A DNA stretch of 16,257 nucleotides from Anaerolineales bacterium (GCA_025938055.1 JAICQC010000049.1:1-16257), one strand, 5' to 3'; positions 7,047 through 14,741 are shown, counted from the first letter of the stretch. The notes: a model not told the origin generated them from the sequence alone. Numbers and translations are program-made.

Positions 7047-7162
7047 TGAGCGGAGGGGCGAATGCATGTAGAGCCCCGAAGTCGAAGGGAGCTTTCAGAT
7101 AATGAAGTAACCACTTAAAATGCCGTTCTTCGACTTTGCTCGGCAAACCCTCGCTCCGCTCA
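7047..7162. repeat. Nested palindromic repeat (REP/MITE-like)
   Basis: Two nested inverted repeats frame this stretch. The outer arms are TGAGCGGAG (7047-7055) and CTCCGCTCA (7154-7162). The inner arms are CGAAGTCGAAG (7077-7087) and CTTCGACTTTG (7128-7138), with one mismatch. The words CCCTGAGCGGAG and GTCGAAGGG resemble widely seen intergenic palindromes. The RNA could fold into one long stem and may end or stabilise the dinB-led transcript. It occupies most of the 221-nt gap between genes, and I see no gene in it. Confidence 0.55.
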
Positions 7163-7258
7163 CAGAGTCCAGGTGCCTTCTCGGGAGAACGAAATACATT
7201 GCAACCTCCGGCACTTCGCTGCGTATGTCCCTGTGGAAATCATGGAAAGGAGTGCATC

Positions 7259-7468
7259 ATGAATAACAACTACAGGCAACTGACACGCAGTACGTCCAAC
7301 CGGATGATCGCGGGGGTTTGCGCGGGCTTGGGTGATTACCTCGGCATCGACCCGACCATCGTCCGCCTGCTGACCCTGCTGGCGTTCTTCACGGGCTTCG
7401 GCGGCATTGCCCTGGTCTACCTGATCATGGCGATCGTTGTCCCTGAGCAAACGACAGCGGCTCGGTAG
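7259..7468 (+). CDS. PspC domain protein
   Basis: A 69-aa membrane protein consisting of little more than one PspC domain: a conserved amphipathic segment with MIAGVCAGLGDYLGIDPTIV (16-35), then a membrane helix with Gly/Phe (about 37-61) ending in VVPEQ. In proteobacteria PspC is a sensor of the phage-shock response; short free-standing versions in other phyla are presumed to act in envelope stress, without pspA or pspB here. The start at 7259 is set by AAAGGAG 6 nt upstream; an open frame extends further 5' into the repeat region but lacks family similarity. The gene is closed by its own terminator, so it is probably monocistronic. Confidence 0.93.
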   Translation: MNNNYRQLTRSTSNRMIAGVCAGLGDYLGIDPTIVRLLTLLAFFTGFGGIALVYLIMAIVVPEQTTAAR

Positions 7469-7517
7469 GTCACGTTTTTCGTAGACCCGCGTTGGCGGGG
7501 CAACGTGATTACAAAGC

Positions 7518-7548
7518 AAAAAGACCAGGTTGAGAAGCCTGGTCTTTT
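7518..7548 (+). terminator. Rho-independent terminator after the PspC gene
   Basis: An 11-bp perfect stem (AAAAGACCAGG at 7519-7529 with CCTGGTCTTTT at 7538-7548) has an 8-nt loop. The A and T runs at its two ends would let it work in either direction. It lies 50 nt past the PspC stop. Confidence 0.85.
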
Positions 7549-7584
7549 CATGAAAAGGACTGCAAGACTGCAACTTCCCTGTCG

Positions 7585-7613
7585 TTTTTCCGTAGATTTA
7601 TACAGGTTATAAT
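7585..7613 (+). promoter_or_regulatory. Candidate promoter of the NfeD-like/flotillin operon
   Basis: A perfect TATAAT at 7608-7613 has a weak -35 (TTTTTC, 7585-7590) at 17-nt spacing. The predicted start is near 7620, about 20 nt before the ATG at 7642. It sits just after the PspC terminator, as expected for a new transcription unit. Confidence 0.5.
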
Positions 7614-7641
7614 TAACTGACACCACCGGAAAGGGAAAACA

Positions 7642-8205
7642 ATGTCAGGATTGACCTGGATCGAAATCATCTACTGGGCATCGACCATCATCGGCGGAAC
7701 GCTGTTCGTCCTCCGGGTCATTATGATGTTTGTCGGCGGAGGGGTTAGCGACGACGCCATCGACTCGGCGATCGATACAGGGAATCCCGCCGATGCCGAT
7801 ATTAGCTTTAAACTGATGTCTGTGCAGGGGCTCACATCTTTTTTTATGATGTTCGGCCTTGTGGGACTGGCATTACTAAAGGCTGGCCTACCTGTTTTTT
7901 GGACCGTTCTGGGCGGGATGATTGCAGGTCTGGTTACTGTTGCTATCACTGGCTTGATATTTACTCAGATGAGACGCCTGCAAACGGAAGGGACGATCAA
8001 CATCCAGAATGCGATCGGGACCGAGGGCAGCGTCTACCTGACAGTTCCCAAGAACGGCACCGGACAAGTGCAGATCATCGTGCAAGGTTCGCTGAAGATC
8101 TTTGACGCGGTCTCGCACAACAAAAATGTGATCCCCACAGGTGAGAAGGTGCAGGTTGTCGGTGTGGCAAGCGGCAACACCCTGATCGTCGAAAAAACCA
8201 ATTAA
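7642..8205 (+). CDS. NfeD-like membrane protein (flotillin partner)
   Basis: A 187-aa membrane protein of the short NfeD/YuaF class, which works with flotillins in membrane microdomains. Three membrane segments are visible (about 7-32, 59-80 and 84-108), with a soluble acidic loop between the first two (34-55). A C-terminal OB-fold of about 115-185 includes AIGTEGSVYLTV, GTGQVQI and the closing GEKVQVVGVASGNTLIVE, the usual NfeD C-terminal pattern. The serine-protease domain of long NfeD proteins is absent. A GGAAAGGG ribosome binding site lies 6-7 nt before the ATG. The flotillin gene follows after 15 nt, a standard pairing that supports the assignment. It could also be called a 'DUF' OB-fold membrane protein, but the neighbour makes NfeD-like most likely. 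Confidence 0.88.
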   Translation: MSGLTWIEIIYWASTIIGGTLFVLRVIMMFVGGGVSDDAIDSAIDTGNPADADISFKLMSVQGLTSFFMMFGLVGLALLKAGLPVFWTVLGGMIAGLVTVAITGLIFTQMRRLQTEGTINIQNAIGTEGSVYLTVPKNGTGQVQIIVQGSLKIFDAVSHNKNVIPTGEKVQVVGVASGNTLIVEKTN

Positions 8206-8220
8206 CTCCAGGAGAATACT

Positions 8221-9849
8221 ATGAACGCTGCAGGATTTGGAATTGTCGCTCTGATTGCCTTTGTCGTGCTGATCTTTTTCACGATTGCATTCATGGCGAG
8301 CCGCTACAAACGCTGTCCGTCGGACAAGATTCTGGTCATCTACGGACGCGTAGAAAAGGGACGCTCGAGCAAGACCATGCATGGCGGCGGCGCATTCGTC
8401 TGGCCGCTCATCCAGGATTACGCCTATATCAGCCTCACCCCCATTACGATCAGCATACCGCTCGAAAAGGCGCTGTCACTGCAGAACATCCGCATTAACG
8501 TGCCCAGCACATTTACTGTCGGCGTGAGTACGGCGCCTGAGATCATGACCAATGCCGCCGAGAGGATCCTGCACCTGCAGCAGGGCGCCATCGAGGAGAT
8601 GGCGAAGGAGATCATCTTCGGACAACTGCGTCTGACGGTGGCCTCGCTGACCATTGAGCAAATCAACCAGGACCGTGAAAGCTTTCTCGACGCCATCCGC
8701 CGTAACGTGGAACCCGAGCTGAACAAGATCGGTCTGTATCTCATCAACGTCAACATCACCGACATCACCGATGCATCAGAGTACATTTCCAGTATTGGTA
8801 AAAAGGCTGCGTCCGAGGCGATCAACCAGGCAAAGATCGACGTGGCGGTGCAGAGCAGGCACGGCGCCATCGGTGAAGCGAACGCCATCCGAGAGCAGGA
8901 GATCAAGGTCGCCGAAGCGATGGCAGAAGCCGAGATCGGCCGCAAGACAGCGGATGCAAACCAGCGCAAACGTGTCCAGGAACAGGAAGCCGATGCAGTG
9001 CAGGGTGAAAACACAGCCAATGCCAACATCGCTCGCTACAATGCTGAACTTGAAATCCAGCGCGCCAAAGCCAAAGCGGATTCAGAGAAGGGTAAGAAAT
9101 CCGCTGAAGCCGACCAGCGCGTTTACATACAGGAACAGGAGGCGCAGGCGATCAAAGGTGAGAACACGTCGAGAGCCAACATCGCTGAATACAATGCCGG
9201 GCTGGAAGTGAAACGTGCCGCCGCTCTGCAGCAGGCGGAGGTTGCGCGATACGAAGCACAGGTTGCTATCCAGCAGGCGCTCTATAAAGCGGAACAGGAA
9301 CGCTTACGTGCAGAAGAGATCGTCCGTCAGGAGATCGAGAAGAACAAGGTCGAAATTGCTGCTGAAGCAGAAGCAGAGCGCATGCGGCGTGAGGCGAAAG
9401 GTGAGGCAGATGGAATCCTTGCCAAATACGAGGCAGAGGCGGAAGGTGTCCGCAAACTGCTCGAATCCAAGGCGGAAGGCTACCGCAGGCTGGTCGAAAG
9501 TGTAGGCGGCGACGCGCAGGCAGCTTCCACCTTCCTGATGATCGAAAAGCTCGAAGAGCTGGTCGCCCGCCAGGTGGAAGCCATCAGTAATCTCAAGATC
9601 GACAAGATTACTGTCTGGGACTCAGGCAGCAGCAATGGAGATGGCTCGTCGACATCCAACTTTATTGCTAACCTGTTCAAGAGTCTGCCGCCCCTCCAGG
9701 AAATCTCTGAAATGGCTGGCATCCAGCTCCCGGACTATCTTGGCAAGATCAAGGGTCAAAACATAGCCGCCCGTGGAGCACTCACCGAAGGCAGTGAAAC
9801 GGTGAATACCCCACCTGCCAGTAACGGTGCTACACAAGTACAGGAATAA
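8221..9849 (+). CDS. Flotillin family (SPFH domain) protein
   Basis: Membrane scaffold protein of 542 aa that forms oligomers in lipid microdomains, like B. subtilis YuaG/FloT. An N-terminal membrane anchor (about 5-26) precedes an SPFH/band-7 domain (about 30-200) with the characteristic GGGAFVWPLIQ segment. A long Ala/Glu-rich coiled coil (about 195-430) follows, then a flotillin C-terminal region with ESVGGDAQAASTFLMIEKL. The coiled coil holds a tandem repeat of 51 residues (253-303 and 304-354), both copies starting QEQEA and containing GENT and NIA.YNA. A Gly/Ser linker (468-480) and a hydrophilic tail rich in Thr/Ser finish the protein. AGGAG lies 6 nt before the ATG. It is co-transcribed with the NfeD-like gene and ends at a strong terminator. 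Confidence 0.95.
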   Translation: MNAAGFGIVALIAFVVLIFFTIAFMASRYKRCPSDKILVIYGRVEKGRSSKTMHGGGAFVWPLIQDYAYISLTPITISIPLEKALSLQNIRINVPSTFTVGVSTAPEIMTNAAERILHLQQGAIEEMAKEIIFGQLRLTVASLTIEQINQDRESFLDAIRRNVEPELNKIGLYLINVNITDITDASEYISSIGKKAASEAINQAKIDVAVQSRHGAIGEANAIREQEIKVAEAMAEAEIGRKTADANQRKRVQEQEADAVQGENTANANIARYNAELEIQRAKAKADSEKGKKSAEADQRVYIQEQEAQAIKGENTSRANIAEYNAGLEVKRAAALQQAEVARYEAQVAIQQALYKAEQERLRAEEIVRQEIEKNKVEIAAEAEAERMRREAKGEADGILAKYEAEAEGVRKLLESKAEGYRRLVESVGGDAQAASTFLMIEKLEELVARQVEAISNLKIDKITVWDSGSSNGDGSSTSNFIANLFKSLPPLQEISEMAGIQLPDYLGKIKGQNIAARGALTEGSETVNTPPASNGATQVQE

Positions 9850-9869
9850 GAAGCCTGAATGGTGAAATG

Positions 9870-9899
9870 AAGCCCCGGTGAGTTCACCGGGGCTTTTTT
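9870..9899 (+). terminator. Rho-independent terminator after flotillin
   Basis: A 12-bp GC-rich perfect inverted repeat (AAGCCCCGGTGA with TCACCGGGGCTT) is followed by a six-T run (9894-9899), 20 nt past the flotillin stop. The two-base gap implies the innermost pairs open to form the loop. Confidence 0.92.
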
Positions 9900-9927
9900 A
9901 TGCGAAAAGCCGGAAGGTTCGAAATGG

Positions 9928-9933
9928 TAGAAT
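9928..9933 (+). promoter_or_regulatory. -10 box for the MFS transporter gene, positioned for a leaderless mRNA
   Basis: TAGAAT ends exactly 6 nt before the ATG at 9940, the same spacing as the dinB -10 box. No ribosome binding site precedes this ATG and no good -35 is seen. The preceding terminator shows that a new transcript must start close by. Confidence 0.4.
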
Positions 9934-9939
9934 AGCCGG

Positions 9940-11256
9940 ATGCTTCCTCTCACCAAAGTCGAACAATTCACCCGCAGACATTTACGTTATAACATTATCG
10001 TCAATATGCTGGATGGAGGCATGTTTGGCGTGGCAATTGGCTTCGCTTCCTTCGGGACCATCCTCCCGCTTTTCGTCGCTTCGATGACCGATTCTGCCAC
10101 CCTGATCGGTCTTGTGCCTGCCATCCATGCCAGTGGATGGCTGCTGCCACAACTGTTTACAGCCGGTTATACATCCCGCCTGAGACGCTATAAACGGACT
10201 GTCCTGCTGGCAACCATCCATGAGCGCCTGCCGTTTCTGGGATTAGCACTCGTCGCGCTGCTCCTGCCGAAAATTGGGATCCAGGCCGGCCTGATCGTCA
10301 CCTTTATGCTCCTCACCTGGCAGGGATTGGGCGGCGGTTTTACCGCAAATTCATGGGTCAGCATGATCTCAAAGATCATCCCATCCGATGCGCGCGGGAC
10401 GTTCTTCGGTACGCAGGCGGCACTGGCAAACCTGTTCATCAGTGCTGCAGCAGTGGGAGCCGGTTATCTGCTGGACCTGCTTGACTCGCCATTCGATTTC
10501 ATGACTTGTTTTTTGATCGCCTGTATCTTCTTTATCATTTCATGGATCTTCCTGGCATTAACTCGTGAGCCTGCCGATCACGAAAAGGTGATCGAAGAAA
10601 ACCCGCCTCCCTTCTGGCACGGTGCGGTACGCATCCTGAAGCGGGATAAAAACTTTGACTGGTTTCTCACCGCGCGCATTCTCTCGCAGTTTGCAACCAT
10701 GGGGTTTGTGTTCTACATTGTCTACGCGTTGCGACGCTTCCAAATGGACGAGGTGACCGCCGGGTATTTCACCGCGACGCTGACTGTCGCACAGACCGTC
10801 GCCAATGCGAGCATGGGCTGGATGGGAGACCGCGTGGGTCATCGCCTGATGTTGATTGTTGGCGCGGCATGTGCACTCCTGAGTTCTGTGCTTGCCTGGT
10901 TTGCTCCCTCGCTGGCATGGTTCTTCCCTATCTTTGCGCTTGCCGGCTTCGCCAATGTTTCCATTTGGACGAACGGCATGACCATGACGGTAGACTTCAG
11001 CAACGAGAACGAGCGCCCGTTTTATATCGGTCTTGCGCAAACACTCACGGCGCCCGCCACCATCATCGCGCCTCTGATCGGTGGGAGGATCGCGGATACA
11101 CTGGGCTTTGCGTCCACGTTTGGATGGTCTGCCATGTTATCCGTTGTGATGATCCTGATCCTGATCTTCCTGGTAAAAGAGCCGCGCAAAACCACACGGC
11201 TGGCAGGTGCACAAAGTGTTGTCATCCCCGAGACACCCACCTCGGACGGAATTTAA
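9940..11256 (+). CDS. Major facilitator superfamily transporter
   Basis: A 438-aa inner-membrane transporter with about 12 hydrophobic segments in two halves, split by a hydrophilic central loop (about 209-238). MFS loop motifs are visible: TSRLRRYKR (78-86) in the first half and the motif-A-like GWMGDRVGHR (293-302) in the second, plus GGRIADTLGF (381-390). The substrate cannot be told; its closest look is to uncharacterised MFS proteins rather than a named drug or sugar group. The start at 9940 lacks a ribosome binding site, but a -10 box 6 nt upstream suggests leaderless translation. The M24 peptidase gene begins 14 nt after its stop, so import of peptides or amino-acid derivatives is a reasonable guess from context only. 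Confidence 0.93.
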   Translation: MLPLTKVEQFTRRHLRYNIIVNMLDGGMFGVAIGFASFGTILPLFVASMTDSATLIGLVPAIHASGWLLPQLFTAGYTSRLRRYKRTVLLATIHERLPFLGLALVALLLPKIGIQAGLIVTFMLLTWQGLGGGFTANSWVSMISKIIPSDARGTFFGTQAALANLFISAAAVGAGYLLDLLDSPFDFMTCFLIACIFFIISWIFLALTREPADHEKVIEENPPPFWHGAVRILKRDKNFDWFLTARILSQFATMGFVFYIVYALRRFQMDEVTAGYFTATLTVAQTVANASMGWMGDRVGHRLMLIVGAACALLSSVLAWFAPSLAWFFPIFALAGFANVSIWTNGMTMTVDFSNENERPFYIGLAQTLTAPATIIAPLIGGRIADTLGFASTFGWSAMLSVVMILILIFLVKEPRKTTRLAGAQSVVIPETPTSDGI

Positions 11257-11270
11257 GAAAAGGAATCCCT

Positions 11271-12461
11271 ATGTCCCTTATTCAAGAAAAAGTTAATCAG
11301 GCAATTGAAATCCTGAAGGAACAACAGATCGATCTATGGCTCACTTTCGTCCGCGAGACCAGCGGTGTGCGCGACCCGATGCTCGATTTTCTCATCGGTC
11401 CCAACGAACTGACATGGCCCTCCGCACTCATCCTCACGCGCGAAGGAGAGAAGATTGCCATTATCGGAAACCTTGAGAAGGATGCGATTGCGAGGCTGGA
11501 AATTTTCGACACCATCATTGGATATGACACCGCGGTCAGCGAGCCATTACGCGACACGATCACACGCCTCGATCCTGACCAAATTGCGGTGAACACCTCG
11601 AGAAACAATGTTCACGCGGACGGCTTGACTCATGCCATGTATGAGATTCTGCAAGACTACCTGAAAGGCACTCCGTATGTGGAGCGGCTCATCAGCGCTG
11701 AAACCGTCATCAACGCCCTGCGAGGACGAAAGACGCCCAACGAGCTGGCGCGCATACGCAAAGCCGTGGAGATCACGGATGAAATATACAGAAAAACATT
11801 TGAATTCATCAAGGTGGGCATGACCGAGATCGTAATCGGTGAATACATGCATAGTCTGGCACAGGAGTACGGCGTCGGGCTGGCGTGGCCCGCCGAGAGC
11901 TGTCCCGCAGTCAACAGTGGACCCAACTCCTCGGTGGGGCACAGTGGTCCCACGGATATCAAAGTGGAACGTGGTCACATTATCCACTTTGACTTCGGGG
12001 TTAAGTATGAAGAGTACTGTTCTGACATTCAACGTATCGCCTATGTCCTGCGCGAAGGGGAGATCGAAGCGCCGTCCGAGGTTCAGCGCGGTTTCATCAC
12101 TATTCGCACCGTGATCGAGAAATCACGTGAAGCCATGAAACCAGGCGTGACAGGCAACTCGATTGACGTGATCGCGCGTGAGATCCTGACCGGTGCCGAC
12201 TATCAAGAATATCCACACGCGCTCGGTCATCAGCTTGGGCGTGTGGCGCATGATGGCGGCGCGTTGCTGGGTCCGTTATGGGAGAAGTACGGCAACGACC
12301 CGCAGCGGTCCCTGGAAGTGGGGCAGGTCTTTACCATAGAGCCGGGCCTGGCTGTACCTGGTTTCGGATACGTGGCTCTTGAAGAGGATGTGGTCATGAC
12401 CGAAAACGGGGCGGAGTATATCGGCGAACCGCAAAGAGAGATTGTGTTGATAAAAGGCTAG
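11271..12461 (+). CDS. M24 family metallopeptidase (Xaa-Pro dipeptidase/aminopeptidase type)
   Basis: A 396-aa cytoplasmic metallopeptidase with an N-terminal creatinase-like domain (about 1-150) and a C-terminal pita-bread domain (about 155-396). The expected metal ligands can be seen: D241 in HFDFG, D252 in SDIQR, H320 in ALGHQLGR, E357 in FTIEPG and E372 in LEEDVV, so the enzyme should be active. Family members cleave X-Pro bonds, but related M24 proteins act on other substrates, so the specificity is open. The start at 11271 follows AAAGGA by 6-7 nt; a longer open frame upstream overlaps the MFS gene and is not part of it. It is second in a two-gene operon that ends at a 17-bp terminator. 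Confidence 0.94.
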   Translation: MSLIQEKVNQAIEILKEQQIDLWLTFVRETSGVRDPMLDFLIGPNELTWPSALILTREGEKIAIIGNLEKDAIARLEIFDTIIGYDTAVSEPLRDTITRLDPDQIAVNTSRNNVHADGLTHAMYEILQDYLKGTPYVERLISAETVINALRGRKTPNELARIRKAVEITDEIYRKTFEFIKVGMTEIVIGEYMHSLAQEYGVGLAWPAESCPAVNSGPNSSVGHSGPTDIKVERGHIIHFDFGVKYEEYCSDIQRIAYVLREGEIEAPSEVQRGFITIRTVIEKSREAMKPGVTGNSIDVIAREILTGADYQEYPHALGHQLGRVAHDGGALLGPLWEKYGNDPQRSLEVGQVFTIEPGLAVPGFGYVALEEDVVMTENGAEYIGEPQREIVLIKG

Positions 12462-12466
12462 GAAGT

Positions 12467-12507
12467 AAAAAGTGGACGGCAGATGGTTGGTCTGCCGTCC
12501 ACTTTTT
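12467..12507. terminator. Bidirectional terminator between convergent genes
   Basis: A perfect 17-bp stem (arms 12467-12483 and 12491-12507) has a 7-nt loop. One arm begins with five A and the other ends in five T. It lies 5 nt past the peptidase stop and about 90 nt past the stop of the leftward thyX-like gene, so it can serve both. Confidence 0.93.
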
Positions 12508-12593
12508 AACAGGTAGCATCCTGCTTGTGATCGTTTCGAAATTGATTTTCTCCAACTATGTTAGCCGCAGAGACTCTGAGAAACCAGAGTTTT

Positions 12594-14003
12594 TTAGACC
12601 TTTGTAAAATAATTTTCCTCGACACCGTGCCACGTCTCATCATGTACTTTCATATACTTTGTCAGCAGCGGGTGCACGCGGCTCATTTCTTCATACATCC
12701 GCTGCGCGACGCGGCGTATAGAGAAGTGTGCGTTTGCCGCCGAACGCAACTGGCAAAATGCATACGCCTCACGCAGATTGAACTGGGCTAGGACGCGGCG
12801 ATTAAATGCATTTGAGACAACATACTGCGCGACAGTTGCATCGTCCTGATAAAGCTTCTCATACATATTTGCCGCGGCTTCCATAGCCGCTTCATACTGC
12901 GCGCCGAAACCCGCTTCCGTGACGAGGCTGGGTGTTGCATAACCCAGCCGCGTGGTCAGCTTCTGCGGCGTCTGCGTCATCATGCGGTGTCGTTTGAATT
13001 CGGCATACGCGCCCTGGTCCATGATCAGATCGAAGGTGTAGCTGGAGTATTCCAACTCGCGTAGCGGAACATCATACTTCCCTAAACGCCCTAATAAAGA
13101 CACAGCAAGCTTCGTCTTTTGCTCTTCGTCCAGCGATTCGATAGAAGCCAGTGCGTCGGCATAACTCATTTCGCCAAAGCGATACAACGCCGCGGCGAGG
13201 ACTTTCTTCTCACCGTCTTTGTCAAAATCAATCAGAGCACACCATTCTGATTGGCCATCGACCATCGACCATAATCGATCTGCCATATCACGCGTTGTTT
13301 CGACGAGGTATGGCACGGCATCGGCATACTTTACCAGCGTTGGTGTCTCTCCTAAAGCAACTTCTTTCACACGTTCGCCGATCTGACGGACTTCCAACAA
13401 CTCATGTGAGAGCATTTTGCGGATCATATTTTCGAGGACACGCGCGTTGGCAGTCATGCCCACGTTCGCCAGCGAGGCAGCAGGCAGGATGAAGCGGCAC
13501 ACATCCACATACTTCGAACGGATGCGGCGGTCCCAGGCTTCGTCCTTTTCATTCTCGCGGCGCGGGAAACGTTCAAGGATAAGTTTCCGTACGGGCTCCA
13601 GCGAATCGGCGTAGGCTTTGAAAAGGAAGCGAATCGTGTCCACATATTCACCGCAAAGCGGATGTCCATCAAGCTCAGGTGGAATCGTGAAATCATCCAA
13701 TCCCCACTTCTGATAGCGCGTTGACTTTTCGGTATAGGACGCCAGCCGGTTGCCCTCGATGCTCTCAATGGCAAGGCGGGAAATATTCTCAAAGGCGATG
13801 TGCAGCACGGCATGTTCCGCCACAGATGCGTGACCATACCCCACCACCCACTTCTCATGGAACTGCGCCGATTTTTCATCGCTCAATTGCGCGGCGATCG
13901 CTCGAAAGGACTCAGGCGAGCGCGACGTCTTGGCAAAAGCCACCGCAATCGTCTCAGGGGAAAGTGAGCGCGGCGAAAGCAGATAAATTTCACGTTCGGG
14001 CAT
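12594..14003 (-). CDS. thyX: Double-length ThyX-like FAD-dependent thymidylate synthase
   Basis: A 469-aa protein made of two ThyX-like halves; ordinary ThyX is about 220-260 aa and acts as a tetramer making dTMP from dUMP with FAD. Half 1 has GHASVAEHAVLHIAFENISR (57-76), then NRLASYTEKSTRY (85-97), and TANARVLENMI (184-194). Half 2 has FKRHRMMTQTPQKLTTRLGY (336-355) and NRRVLAQFNLREAYAFCQLR (401-420). The signature RHRxxSxNxxSxRY is divided: half 1 keeps SxxxxSxRY but not RHR, while half 2 keeps RHR but has Thr in place of Ser. AAGGAG lies 8 nt before the ATG at 14003, with a TATAAT upstream. Such long proteins are usually annotated as FAD-dependent thymidylate synthase; whether this form makes dTMP is not shown by sequence alone. 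Confidence 0.85.
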   Translation of the reverse strand: MPEREIYLLSPRSLSPETIAVAFAKTSRSPESFRAIAAQLSDEKSAQFHEKWVVGYGHASVAEHAVLHIAFENISRLAIESIEGNRLASYTEKSTRYQKWGLDDFTIPPELDGHPLCGEYVDTIRFLFKAYADSLEPVRKLILERFPRRENEKDEAWDRRIRSKYVDVCRFILPAASLANVGMTANARVLENMIRKMLSHELLEVRQIGERVKEVALGETPTLVKYADAVPYLVETTRDMADRLWSMVDGQSEWCALIDFDKDGEKKVLAAALYRFGEMSYADALASIESLDEEQKTKLAVSLLGRLGKYDVPLRELEYSSYTFDLIMDQGAYAEFKRHRMMTQTPQKLTTRLGYATPSLVTEAGFGAQYEAAMEAAANMYEKLYQDDATVAQYVVSNAFNRRVLAQFNLREAYAFCQLRSAANAHFSIRRVAQRMYEEMSRVHPLLTKYMKVHDETWHGVEENYFTKV

Positions 14004-14034
14004 GGGGAAGTCTCCTTGGAGAAAAGTCTGGCAG

Positions 14035-14063
14035 ATTATAAAGTAAAAAAGAGGAACAAATAA
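14035..14063 (-). promoter_or_regulatory. Promoter of the thyX-like gene
   Basis: On the minus strand a perfect TATAAT (plus 14035-14040) has TTATTT (plus 14058-14063) 17 nt upstream. The start near 14028 gives a leader of about 25 nt with a good ribosome binding site. Its -35 abuts the -35 of the divergent promoter. Confidence 0.55.
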
Positions 14064-14092
14064 TTGTATTTTGATTCCTATTATGCTACACT
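14064..14092 (+). promoter_or_regulatory. Extended -10 promoter of the lipid-enzyme pair
   Basis: TTGTAT (14064-14069) and TACACT (14087-14092) are 17 nt apart, and the -10 is preceded by TGC, an extended -10 (TGn). The predicted start is near 14099, about 25 nt before the ATG at 14124. Confidence 0.55.
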
Positions 14093-14123
14093 TCCCAAAT
14101 CAATCGTTTCTTGCGCGAACATC

Positions 14124-14741
14124 ATGGAGAATATAGTGGGCATCTACACAACAAAATCGAAATGGCAAAAAGCCCTACAACCTATCGTTGATTTTTGTGT
14201 AGCGCGACGCATCCATCCCAACCTGTTCACGTATGGTGCACTGCTGTTGTCTTTGATCGCTGCGCTTGCTTTGTTCTTTGCAACCATAAGTAAGAACTGG
14301 CTGTGGTTGGTTCCACCGTTGGTGCTCATTCGACTCTTACTCAATCTCATGGATGGACAGGTGGCACGTGGACTTAATCTGGCCAATGATTGGGGGGAAG
14401 TGAAAAACGAGTTCGGGGATCGGATTGCCGATTCAATGATTTTTATTGCTATAGGACTAAGCGGTTATGCAGAACCAAAATTAGCATTGATTGCTCTGAC
14501 GTTGATCCTTCTGGCTTCCTATCTGGGTATTCTTGGAAAAGCCCTGGGAGATCAGCGCGTATATGGAGGGCTATTTGGCAAAGGCGACCGCATGATCTCA
14601 TTAGCAATTTTTACGCTTTATCCCGCAGCGACCGGAAATTTAACCATCTACAATTATTACTTGATCTTTGCCAGCGCGGCAGCATTGGTTACTGTCATTC
14701 AACGTCTCAGGATTATTTATGGAAATCATCATCGCGCATAA
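14124..14741 (+). CDS. CDP-alcohol phosphatidyltransferase family protein (YnbA-like)
   Basis: A 205-aa multi-pass membrane enzyme expected to transfer a phosphatidyl or similar group from a CDP-activated donor to an alcohol. Membrane segments lie at about 35-54, 58-75, 103-115, 118-136, 158-170 and 175-195. The family signature is DxxDGxxARx8GxxxDxxxD. Here the first Asp is N74, followed by D77-G78, A81-R82 and G91; the third Asp is N95, followed by D99 and D103. The NExGD form is, as I recall, shared by E. coli YnbA-like proteins, which also sit beside a CdsA homologue. The start at 14124 has no clear ribosome binding site; GTG at 14136 has GGAG at good spacing and is a possible alternative. 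The end overlaps the CdsA-like gene by 23 nt, so the two are coupled. Confidence 0.88.
   Translation: MENIVGIYTTKSKWQKALQPIVDFCVARRIHPNLFTYGALLLSLIAALALFFATISKNWLWLVPPLVLIRLLLNLMDGQVARGLNLANDWGEVKNEFGDRIADSMIFIAIGLSGYAEPKLALIALTLILLASYLGILGKALGDQRVYGGLFGKGDRMISLAIFTLYPAATGNLTIYNYYLIFASAAALVTVIQRLRIIYGNHHRA

Noticed and set aside
7047..7162. CRISPR-like repeats
   Set aside because: The repeats are inverted and nested, not direct with regular spacers.
8424..9029. Minus-strand open frame of 201 codons inside flotillin
   Set aside because: It is a shadow frame rich in Ser/Ala/Cys opposite a well-supported coiled-coil gene.
10869..11270. N-terminal extension of the M24 peptidase frame
   Set aside because: It overlaps the MFS gene in another frame. 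The family N-terminus and a ribosome binding site fit the ATG at 11271.
12573..12595. Second plus-strand terminator-like hairpin (6-bp stem and six T)
   Set aside because: It is weak and redundant after the 17-bp terminator at 12467-12507, and it overlaps the thyX stop codon. A chance match is likely.
14064..14123. TTG-initiated extension of the CDP-alcohol transferase
   Set aside because: The TTG is part of the predicted -35 box, so it would lie upstream of the transcription start. The extra residues look non-coding.
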